The notes under the pieces: generated by a model
The model's input: only the letters and a program-made list of their open reading frames with translations
What the model was told of the DNA's origin: nothing
Database searches by the model: none
Part shown: piece after piece, positions 12,275-21,742 of the stretch
Layout of the letters: each line of letters opens with the position of its first letter
How positions within the stretch are numbered: position 1 is the first letter of the stretch
Made by a program: the position numbers and the translations under genes
Assembly (NCBI GenBank): GCA_029844215.1
Contig: CM056729.1
Span: forward strand, 5,022,001-5,086,000
Length of the DNA: 64,000 nt
Direction: 5' to 3'
DNA from: Przewalskia tangutica
Lineage: Eukaryota; Streptophyta; Magnoliopsida; Solanales; Solanaceae

Positions 12275-12450
12275 GAGGTGTGCTACCGCACAGGGGGCCT
12301 TGAAAAATGAAAAATATTAGGATCTCTTTTATTATTTTTTATTAAGTAATATTAGCCATAATTTACTGTAAATACTCATAATTCGAAAATCATAACCCAA
12401 TTAAAAGTCAACTTTTACGAATTAGAAATGAAACGGATATATACTCCTAG
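12275..12450 (-). repeat. Dispersed repeat, copy 2 of an inverted pair
   Basis: Reverse complement of the landmarks listed for 6660-6845, including gtgtgctaccgcacag near 12279. The two copies face each other across Copia copy A. Confidence 0.65.
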
Positions 12451-12506
12451 TACTATGTTACTCCCTTTTGTGGCCCACTCCAATTGCTTAAAGAGTAACA
12501 TACTTA

Positions 12507-12701
12507 CCCGCATGAGAGTTTCAGTGAAGAAGAGCATGACCGCAAAGCCACGTAGCCGATCCTCGCATAAACCTTCTTGGTTGGCTGCCACACGGGCTTA
12601 CAAGGTTTACATACGACGTGGTTTTGCGCGTGCACAGAAGTCCGGTTTACCCTCAAGCACTCGAAAGAGTAGCGGCACATTCGCCTTCAACAAAAAAAAA
12701 A
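12507..12701 (+). mobile_element. tRNA-derived SINE, same family as 6150-6357
   Basis: A 13-bp perfect target-site duplication AGTAACATACTTA flanks it (12494-12506 and 12702-12714). It has a box-B-like gccgatcctcg and ends in an A-run. An open frame of 92 codons across it is not a gene. Confidence 0.85.
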
Positions 12702-12714
12702 AGTAACATACTTA

Positions 12715-13985
12715 ATTATGACACTAGTAATTGATTGTATAATGTATACCGATCTAACCACTAGAGTACATCTTTATGGAGTATCTATGTCTTATCCTAC
12801 TTTTTTTCTTTAACATAGTAAGTCATATTCAGATTATTTTTTGCGTATTGAATAATTGTGTCTACTAAGATTTAACCATATAAAAATAATCATTTAGCTA
12901 TCGACTTTTTATCTCTACTAAAATTAATCTCATTTTTCAATAACTGTTAGATCACAGCAGTAAATATATTACACTCTTTTTATATTATCATATTAATCTA
13001 GAGTGAACTATAACCATAATTAACTTCAAATAGTAACGATTGGCATCAATTATATGAATCATCATGCTCTTGCCGCTCCATCTAAGCTCATCTTGCATCA
13101 CTTAAGAGTTAACTACATAATTTGAGAGAAATATAATCTCTTACAATATATAAACTAAATCGTAATGCAAAAATAATAAACATGGGAGGCAAAGCTAAAG
13201 GGATAGAAGGGAATTTTACTCAAAAATCAAATTGTGTATATATAATTAAAATCTTTTTATGAATTTATAATAAATATTGAGTTTTTATTTTATAAAAATA
13301 GCTATATAACATAAATCCATCTAAGAATACTGCCTGCATTGAAAATTGTACTTTATAATTCCAAAATTACCCTTTCTTGCATTGACCATTTTGTGATATT
13401 GTCTAGTTCATGGGCAACTTGTAACTAATGAAGTACATATGAAGGTTTAAAAATTAAAATTACTTCACTTAAAAACATTTTGTTTTAACTATCACATCAT
13501 TAATTACCTCAAAACAGTATTTGGATTGAATTGATAAAAAGGCAGATGCTTCATTGTCCCCATTTGCCTTCTTTTCTCACCTCACCAAAATAAAATAAAA
13601 AGTTCTTGAATTTATTCAATAATGGTAAACACAATCCCTCAAATGGCCCCCTTGTTTGTTTCTCATAAAGCAAACTCAAAAATCATACTCACTGTCTCAA
13701 ATTATTTGTTATTTTTTCAATTTATATATTTTTTAACAAAAATTATACTCTCTTCCTTAAATATTTACTCTATTTATATGTTGTCTCCATTAATAATAAT
13801 TTTTTAATATGAGATAACTATTTATAGTAATCACGATAAATAATATAAAACGGAAGAAGTATTCTCATTTCAATTAATCAAGATTTTTCTTTTTCTTTTT
13901 CTTTTGATTCCTCACTCTTTTTTATATCAACCTTTCTCTTGTCTCAATGCAAGAAAAAGAACTTGTGAAATACTAGTAGTAGTAG
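12715..13985. other. AT-rich upstream region of the receptor kinase gene
   Basis: No coding sequence is supported. It contains a probable Stowaway-like MITE (13683-13865) and pyrimidine-rich runs (about 13880-13920) near the gene start. Confidence 0.55.
13683..13865. mobile_element. Probable Stowaway-like MITE
   Basis: The left end tactcactgtctcaaatt and the right end (reverse complement tacttcttccgtttta) resemble the Stowaway terminal pattern CTCC-TCCGT-TCA-A. The interior is AT-rich and non-coding, with an imperfect match between ends. It lies about 200-380 bp upstream of the MOL1-like start codon. Confidence 0.45.
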
Positions 13986-13995
13986 TATATATAAG
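13986..13995 (+). promoter_or_regulatory. TATA box of the receptor kinase gene
   Basis: TATATATAAG lies 67 bp upstream of the ATG at 14062. It would place transcription start near 14015-14025 and give a short leader. Inferred from spacing only. Confidence 0.5.
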
Positions 13996-14061
13996 TACTA
14001 CATAAGGGGAGTGAGTGTTTTTGTGTGTGGATATTTTCTTGTTTTTGCTTCTTCTTTCCCA

Positions 14062-17000
14062 ATGGGGATACTTTATCAGCCTTTGTACATCACTACTACT
14101 TTCTTGATTTATCTTTCTTTGATTCTTCTTGTACCAGTTTTATCTGTTGATCCTTTTACACAAGCACTGTTGAGCTTAAAATCTGAGATTTTTGATAATT
14201 CCAACAGTCTAAGTGATTGGACTTTGCCTTCTACTAGTGATAGTAGAATTCATGCATGTTCTTGGTCTGGTGTTAAATGTAATGAAAATTCAACTTTGAT
14301 CATTGGTTTGGATCTCTCAGTTAAAAATCTTGGTGGGGTTCTTTCAGATAGTCAGTTTAGTCTTTTTAGTGATCTTGTTGATCTAAATTTGAGTCAAAAC
14401 TCATTTTCTAAGAAACTTCCTGTTGGGATATTCAACTTGACTAATTTAAGAAGTTTGGATATCAGCAGGAACAATTTTTCTGGTCATTTCCCAAGTGGGA
14501 TTTCAAATCTTGGTTCTCTTGTGATTCTTGATGCTTTCAGCAACAGCTTTTCAGGTCCTTTGCCTAAAGATGCTTCAGAAATTGAGTCACTCAAGGTACT
14601 GTTTAGGGTTTGTCCTGACTTTTTGTTTAATCATAATTAGAATTATTTTTCTTGGTGAAAAACATCTCTTCCATATTAAGTGCAAAAAAACAGGATTTAG
14701 CGACGGACAAATTCTGTGTCTAAACAGCAAAATCTGTCGCTAAATATTCTGTTAGCTATGAGAAATTTAGCAACAGATTAGCAACGAAGTTCGTAGCTAA
14801 TTCCAGTTTTTGTAGTGATTTGATCACACAACAACACAATAGCATCCACTATGACGTAGTCATTAAAATGTCTTGTTTAAGGGGAGATTATTCTCTCGAT
14901 AGTTTCTATACTTTTGTTTATATTAGTTTTTTTCATATGCAAATCAATTGATCAAACCATATTAAAGTATTATACCTCTTTTTGTGGTTCAATTTATCGT
15001 CATTCAAGATTTGTTTTGTTTGCTTCTTCATGACGCCTTGTTATTTCGATCCCAACAGGTACTGAATTTTGCCGGGAGTTATTTCAGTGGACCAATCCCT
15101 TCTGAGTATGGCTCATTCAAGAATCTTGATTTCATTCAATTAGCTGGGAATTCACTAAGTGGTAAAATACCACCAGAATTAGGGATGCTGAAAACAGTTA
15201 CTCATATGGAGATTGGTTATAACTCATATGAAGGAAGCATTCCTTGGGAATTTGGGAATATGAGTAGACTTCAGTATCTTGATATTGCTGGTGCCAACTT
15301 ATCTGGTTCAATACCAAAAGAGCTCAGTAATTTAACAAATCTTGGGTCACTTTTCTTGTTCAGAAACCAACTTAGTGGTAAAATTCCATGGGAGTTTGGA
15401 AAGATCATTTCTTTATCAAGTTTGGATCTTTCCGATAATTTGCTTTTGGGTCCAATCCCTGAGAGTTTCTCTGAGTTGAAGAATCTAAGACTTCTTGGTG
15501 TTATGTATAATGACTTAAGTGGAACTGTTCCTGAAGGAATTGCTAAGCTTCCACTTCTTGATACACTTGTTATATGGGACAATTTGTTTTCAGGTTCACT
15601 CCCAAAAGACTTAGGCAAATATTCAAAGCTGAAACATGTTGATGTTTCAACAAACTATTTTATTGGTAGCATTCCACCAAGTATATGTTCCAATGGGGTT
15701 TTACAAAAGTTGATTCTTTTTTCTAATAACTTCACTGGTGAACTTTCTCCATCACTTTCCAATTGTTCCTCTCTTGTTCGAATCCGTATCGAAGACAATT
15801 CATTCTCAGGTGACATCTCTTTGAACTTTGGCAATGTCCCTGATTTGTCATATGTTGATATGTCTAGAAATAGGTTCAGTGGAGGGATTCCTAGTAATAT
15901 TGCCTCAGCTTCAAAGCTTCAATACTTCAATGTGTCTAATAATCCAAATCTTGGAGGAATAATCTCAGAAAAGACATTGTCTTTGTACTCACTACAGAAT
16001 TTCTCAGCTACCAATTGTAGCATTTCAGGTGAATTTCCTCCTTTTGGACGCTGCAAATCCTTACTGGTGCTTGAATTGAGTATGAACAATGTTTCCGGGA
16101 TTATTCCACAAAGTATAAGCAATTGCCAAAATATTGTGAGCTTAGACTTGGCTAACAATAACTTAACTGGTCAAATACCTGTTGAACTTGCTAGCCTTCC
16201 TGGTATTAGTGTTGTTGACCTGTCACACAATAGTTTTAGCGGTTCAATTCCGGCCAAGTTCGGAAGCTCTTCCAGCTTACAACTTCTTAATGTGTCATTC
16301 AACAATCTCTCGGGTTGGATTCCTTTTAAGGTGATGGATAGCAGCGCCTTCTGGGGTAATCCTAAGCTTTGTGGAAGATCTTTAAGGCCTTGTCGTGGAC
16401 CGAATGGACTAGAGTTAGGAAGTAGAAGGACACAAAAGCTGGCTTGGGTTCTTATAACCTGTGGAATCATAGTATTGGCTATTACAGCTGCAGTTTTCGG
16501 TGTATTTTACTTCAGAAGAAGAGGTAAAGGGCAGTGGAAAATGGTTTCTTTTAGTGGACTCCCTCGGTTTACAGCGAACGATGTTTTGAGGAGCTTCAAT
16601 TCTACTGAAGAAGCCAAGGATATGGTGCCGCCTTTGGGAGGTTCTGATTGTTGCAAAGCTGTTCTGCCAACAGGAATTACCGTATTGGTGAAGAAGATTG
16701 AATGGAGGCCTGAGAGAATGAATCTTATGCTAGATTTGATATCAAGGATGGGCAATGCAAGGCACAAGAATTTGACCAGATTGTTGGGATTTTGCTACAA
16801 TAAGCGTATGGCTTACCTGTTGTGCGATTGCTTGCCTAATGGAAATTTGGCCGAAAGGATCAGGACGAAGAGAGATTGGGCGACCAAGTATAAAATCATC
16901 GTGGCAATTGCTAGGGGGCTGTGTTTCCTGCATCACAACTGCTACCCCGCGATTCCTCATGGGGATTTGAAGGCAAATAACATTATGTTTAATGAAAATA

Positions 17001-17786
17001 TGGAGCCTCATCTGACCGAATTCGGTGTTAAATTCTTGATTCAATTAAATAATGGTCCATCACTTGCAAAAGTTGGAAATGAAGCAGGTATGCACTTATT
17101 CCTTCTAGTAAAAGATAATAGTCTACACTAATATCTATTAAATAGTTAGCAATTCTAATAGAAGCCTTTTTAGAAAAAAGGGCAGCTCAATGCACGAAAC
17201 ATCCTGCTTTTACGCAGGGTCCAAGGAAAGGCCGCACCCCAAGGGGGTGTGATGTAGGTAGTGTACCCTGACGCAATCATCAACGGCTGATTCCATGGCT
17301 CATATTTGTGACCTATAGTCTATAGGTCACAAGGAGACAATTTTGCCGTTGCTCCAAGGCTCCTTTTCAATTCTAATAGAAGTGTTGAATGATCTTAATT
17401 TGAGTGACATAAGTTATTAGCCTGAATTCCTGATCCTCTTAATGTTACTGATCGTAAATCTTGTTTAATTGTGTCGAACAGGTGAAATCGAACGAGCTAT
17501 AAAGGAAGAAATTTACAGGGACATATACAACTTTGGTGAGCTCATTCTGGAAATCTTAACGAAGGGGAAGCTGTCAAATGCAGCGATGAGCGTACAGAAC
17601 ACCTCCAAGGAGGTTCTTTTGAGAGAGGTTTTGGATGAGAATGATGTTGCTCCATCGAACTCAGTCCAAGAGGAAATAAAACTGGTTCTTGAAGTTGCTT
17701 CACTTTGCACCAGAGTTAGACCCTTAGATAGGCCATCAATGGAAGAAGCATTAAAACTTGTATCTGGATTGAAGAAACAAGGCTAA
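14062..17786 (+). CDS. MOL1: LRR receptor-like (pseudo)kinase, MOL1-type; 3 exons
   Basis: Exons 14062-14595, 15059-17087 and 17482-17786 have GT-AG introns and code for about 955 residues. Domains in order: signal peptide (1 to about 28), LRR N-terminal cap with CSWSGVKC (about 70), about 20 leucine-rich repeats to about residue 590, a single membrane span (about 639-663, starting LAWVLITCGI), then a kinase-like domain (about 690-950). The VAIK lysine is kept (VLVKKIEW), but the glycine loop is degenerate. The catalytic loop reads HGDLKANN, and the Mg-binding DFG is EFG (about residue 831). No APE motif is seen; subdomain IX (DIYNFGELILEI) is kept. I recognise it as the Arabidopsis MORE LATERAL GROWTH1 (At5g51350) type, LRR-XI clade related to PXY/TDR, known to restrain cambium activity. 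The ATG at 14062 is chosen because it begins the signal peptide. It probably signals through partners rather than by phosphotransfer. Confidence 0.88.
14678..14817. mobile_element. CACTA-type MITE in MOL1 intron 1
   Basis: The right end, read on the minus strand, is CACTACAAAAACTGG followed by ttagctacgaa-type subterminal repeats. The left end (aagtgcaaaaaaacagg, then ttagcgacgg) is a mutated version of the same terminus. A 3-bp duplication ATT flanks it (14675-14677, 14818-14820). The interior has tttagcgac / gtcgctaaa inverted motifs. Confidence 0.7.
17165..17367 (-). mobile_element. Au-type SINE in MOL1 intron 2
   Basis: A perfect 15-bp target-site duplication CAATTCTAATAGAAG is at 17150-17164 and 17368-17382. 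On the minus strand it begins ggagccttggagcaacgg (tRNA-like box A) and ends near gagctgccctttttt. It makes up about half of the 394-bp intron. The perfect TSD suggests a young insertion. Confidence 0.9.
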
Positions 17787-18717
17787 TAATGTTCTTGAAC
17801 TAGAATTCCAATATTTAGACATGAACTAGATAAATCTGAAGCATAAAGTATATTGTAAAGAATATTTGTTAATTTAAGTTGATTTTGTTACTTTAATCTG
17901 GTCAAGAAGCTGATGCTTTTTCTTTTGTCAGGAATAGAATGTTTTGAAGTAAAGTAGAGGAATATGTAAGTATGTTGTGTCCTCAGTAATATAAAGTCTG
18001 GTGTTCTATCTTTTTCTAGATGTTTTCAAATCATTGTTCAACTTTATTCTTCACAATGAAATGCTATTATAAAGTAAATATTCCCATATTCATGTGGTAC
18101 TGATGCTAAAGTGGTACTTTTTATGCTACTGAGTCACTGAAAGTTATCCTTCAAATTGTCCCAATCAGTTACAAATTACTCTAATATAAGGTCTTATCAT
18201 GTCTGACTTTGATGATTTAAGAATCACAACAGGGCATCATTCTTGACAATGTATATCATGGCAACAAATGTAGCGACTAGTATTTTGTCGCTACACTTCT
18301 GACTGATTGACACGTATAGTGTCACTGACTTAAAATTCAATTCCACATGATACGTAAGAAGGGTCGGGAGGTGGGTTTGCATGTTGGTGATCCATAAATA
18401 GCGTAGGCTTTTGATAGACTTAAAAGACATTTCTTGACCTAACAAACAATGGAATGCAAGGTTGGTTCTGAGAACTAGCTTGTACAATTTCTGCCCTTAA
18501 GAGTAAACTTCATATTTTAAAGCGTTCAATCCACGCTGAGAATTATTCTAGGAGAAGTTTGAATCCGTTTTGTCGGACTCCTGAGATTGATTGTTCTATG
18601 TGTGACTATAATGCTTCCTTTCATATTTCCTTTCCATTGGAGATAGGCCCATTTTGTATTTGGTGAAGAGTGTCCTTTTCTGAATGATGAATGAATCGTA
18701 AATAGTTGTTCATTCAA
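17787..18717. other. 3' region of MOL1 and intergenic DNA
   Basis: Begins at the stop codon and presumably includes the 3' UTR; no single clear polyadenylation signal can be chosen. No other gene is supported. Minus-strand open frames at 18224-18738 have no recognisable domain. Confidence 0.5.
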
Positions 18718-18836
18718 CAACAATACCATACGAATCACACAATGTGGGGTCGGAAGATGTTAGAATGTACACATACCTTATCTCTATATTGGTAGATAAA
18801 ACTATTGTTTCCGAGATACCTTCGGCTCAAGAAGTA
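18718..18836 (-). mobile_element. TS SINE fragment
   Basis: A caacaa tail start and the TS landmarks gtggggtc, tgtacacataccttat, tgtttccgagataccttcggctcaaga identify it. A 10-bp duplication GTTCATTCAA flanks it (18708-18717, 18837-18846). TS SINEs are known from Solanaceae. Confidence 0.8.
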
Positions 18837-19010
18837 GTTCATTCAATCGCTTAAATTAAAAATAGTCGGCAGATGTATAATCTATGTATAGCATGTGTAT
18901 AATTATATATAATTTATATATATGGGTTAGAAAAATAAATAATGAATATGGCCGGCTATTTTTGTAAAGATTCCTTATTGAATCAATAGTGTCATTATTT
19001 CTTTTGAAAA

Positions 19011-19215
19011 AATGGTCAAATATACCCTAAAATTTTAATAAAAGGATCACATATATCATTTATTAAAGTATAGGGTATATTTATCCTCCGTTAACCAAAA
19101 CTTATCACATTTATCCTTTTTTTAACGAAATGCACACGTGGCTCCACGTGGCTGCCCATCACCCAATTAAATCCCCAATCAATTAAAACCCACCCATTGC
19201 TGAAAACCCGTTTCT
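19011..19215 (+). repeat. Left terminal inverted repeat of the MULE
   Basis: Shares with the right end the ordered blocks ggtcaaatata, taaaattttaataaaaggat, gttaaccaaaacttatcaca, cacgtggctcc and cccattgctgaaaaccc. Confidence 0.85.
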
Positions 19216-19725
19216 ATTCAATTCACCGCATACAAACACAAAGCCCTAATTCCTTCTATCCCCATTCCCCCGTCGATCCCATTGCTCATTCCCGTCGATC
19301 CCCATCCCTAAAGGAGGTAATTATTCTGTTTTAGAACAAGTTCAATGTTTGAATTTGTGACGAATATTAGAACGAGTTCTTCGTCGAAACACTTGAAAAA
19401 TCGATTCATTCTTCTGCTATGTTTGTGTGTGGTTGTTCTGTTTTAGACGATTTTTTGGCTCGTTCAATTTTCGTTTTTTCGTCGATTTCAGAACGACTTC
19501 TTCGTCGATTCATTTTTCTGCTATGTTTGTGTGTGGTAACTTTTCATTTTTCTGCTATGTTCACACGATATGTTTCTGATTTATTCGTCGCCGATTTCGT
19601 TAATCTATCAACAGTTTTGCTTCTTCTTCTTCTTCTTCTTCTTCGTCGATTTCGCTTAGTATTCTCTTTGTTTTTCTGAAGTTAGTTGCTGTATTCTAAC
19701 TTATGCTGTCGATTGCAGATCATAT

Positions 19726-19883
19726 TAATGGTATCACTTAGTTGTCAATTTTCACTATGGTGGAGAGTGGACTAAAGATCCCACTTTGGACTATTCAAGA
19801 AAATTTGTACACACATGGGAAGGGTATGACCCTGACCTTCTAGTGGAACGAGTCAACAATTCAATATGCCATTTAAACCAATA
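19726..19883 (+). pseudogene. MULE transposase N-terminal remnant
   Basis: In the frame ending with the stop at 19881-19883 the sequence encodes VVNFHYGGEW and VHTWEGYDPDLL, the pattern typical of the start of plant MULE transposases (FHYGG-W ... W-GYD-D). A preceding tgcag acceptor-like site fits the end of a 5' intron. The frame stops after about 50 codons and no DDE domain follows, so the element is non-autonomous. Confidence 0.6.
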
Positions 19884-20959
19884 GGGAAGCTGAAGACAAG
19901 AAAGCCTCTCAAGAATAATGTTCATGTTTCAGCTGAAACTATTAGGATTAATGTTCATGTTTCAGTTTTTTTGGTATGAAACTGTGTATGCAATAAACTG
20001 TGTATGAATGGGTCTGCCTTAGATATTTGCAGCAATAATTTCTGACTTTCTCGTTACTGAAGTTGTAACAAACTGTGTATGCAATAAACTGTGTATGAAA
20101 CTATTGTTGCAAAGGAGGTGCAATGGGTCTGAAATATTTGCAATCGCAGCAGCTTACATAAATGGAACAGAATGAAAAACTGTGTATGAAAAATTCTAAC
20201 TACATTGATAGTTGCTTATGTCCAATACAAAACTCTTACAATAAATAAACCCCAAAATACAACTACGAATACATATCCAACAATAATACTACTTAATTTT
20301 GTTCATAATCGACGCCGCAACAAATCCAATAAACATCACCCATGAAATCATCATATATCCACGAAGGCTGGGAATATGATCTGCAATTACGAAGAAGAAG
20401 AAGAAGCAGTTAAACACACAAGTGATACCATCAATATGATCTGCAATTACCAAACGTGAACAAGCGACAGCATAAATTAAATCAATAAGCGAAATCGACG
20501 AAGAAGAAGCAAAAATGGCAGAAATCAGCAGAAGCAAAAATGGCAGAAATCAGTAGAAGCAGTTAACCGACGAAGACGAAGCAGAAATGGTAAGAAAAAC
20601 GAAATCGACGAACAAAAATCGACGAAGCATAACCGACTAACCAAAACAATAATCAAATTGGAACTAATAATCCCTGAAGTGAATAACTTTAACAATTAAT
20701 GCTCTATAAATTTGGTGTAAGCTAATGTATATCTATCTCACGTACTTGTGTGCTGAAATTTAGAACACTAGACGTTGCTGGGAGAAGACCCGACGTTGCT
20801 GGAATACGACGGGAATCGACTGGGAATCGACTGGAAATCGACGGGAAGGCGGGGAATCGAAAAGGGAGAAGGCTGGGATCGATGGGTGTTTTTGAATCTT
20901 TAGAATTAGGGATTTTTGTTATTTTGGGGAATATGGATATGGGTGGGTTATAAAAGGGG

Positions 20960-21169
20960 TTTTCAGCAATGGGTGGGTTTTAATTGATTGGGGATTTAAT
21001 TGGGTGATGTGGCTGCCATGTGGCAGCCACGCGGAGCCACGTGTGTATCCGTTAAAAAAAAGGATAAATGTGATAAGTTTTGGTTAACGGATGGTAAATA
21101 TGACCCTCATACTTTAATAAAAGATATATATAATCCTTTTATCAAAATTTTAGGATATATTTGACCATT
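20960..21169 (-). repeat. Right terminal inverted repeat of the MULE
   Basis: Reverse complement of the left repeat, including ttttcagcaatgggtggg at its inner end and tatttgacc at its outer end. Confidence 0.85.
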
Positions 21170-21415
21170 CTCCCCTTTTTTTTAACAAGTGAATGCCATT
21201 ATTTAGTTATGCTAACTCAAGATAAGCTTCGACATTGAAAGGATTTATTCTCGAGATGAGCTAACATCCTTTTAGTTTTGGCACTTGTTTGGGATTGATT
21301 CTAAAGTGACACTAAATCATTTTCAATAATATATGAAAATTATATCTTAGATGCTTGCCAAATTAATAAGCTATCCCACTCACCATGTCATTTTCGTATT
21401 TTCTAGTGTTGTTTC

Positions 21416-21604
21416 TGTAAACAATTATATCCCTACCCATAATTAGAATATTTCCATATATTATGTAAATATAATTATGATAAGACTAAGATTTCTCTTT
21501 TGTATAGGTTTAAGATTCCTATTGTATAAATGATGAACATTGTACTCTATATATACTTTGATATTAATGAAAGACTCCCCAAGAGAGATTAATATCATCT
21601 TACA
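21416..21604 (+). mobile_element. 5' LTR of Copia copy B (189 bp)
   Basis: Starts TGTAAACA and ends CTTACA. Relative to the 3' LTR it lacks about 17 bp between two AAACA repeats near its start, which explains the shorter length. Confidence 0.88.
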
Positions 21605-21742
21605 TGGTATCAAGAGCCTAACACAAAACTCTAGAATTTTTCTTTGTGTAGCCGTCACACCACTCACCGCCCCTGACAGCCCACGCGTTCCTCCCTCCTC
21701 CCAAAATTCTTAATTTTTCCTCTTCTTTTCTCTCTTCTCTAA

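Larger units (their letters stand above)
19006..21174. mobile_element. Mutator-like element with long inverted arms
   Basis: About 200 bp at the left (19011-19215, starting aatggtcaaatataccctaa) is matched in reverse complement at the right (20960-21169, ending tatttgaccatt). Weaker inverted likeness continues inward to about 19745 and 20370; both arms contain tgcagatcatatt[a/g]atggtatcactt. The terminal pattern and the transposase N-terminal remnant (19726-19883) point to a MULE. TG(T/C)CATTATTT occurs near both ends (18990-19000 and about 21190-21202), but the spacing to the two termini differs, so a TSD is not claimed. Confidence 0.75.

Noticed and set aside
12428..12706. Plus-strand frame of 92 codons with a basic composition
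   Set aside because: Lies across the SINE 12507-12701 and its TSD.
15271..17044. Several minus-strand frames of 79-115 codons under the receptor kinase gene
   Set aside because: Antisense shadows of leucine-rich-repeat and kinase coding sequence.
20289..20537. Minus-strand frame of 82 codons with a hydrophobic end
   Set aside because: Lies within the inverted arm of the MULE and contains a CTT-repeat-derived Phe run; it might be a captured gene tail but no domain is recognisable.
18990..21202. TG(T/C)CATTATTT on both sides of the MULE as a target-site duplication
   Set aside because: The distance to the inverted repeat is about 11 bases on the left and about 20-30 on the right, so it may be chance in AT-rich DNA.
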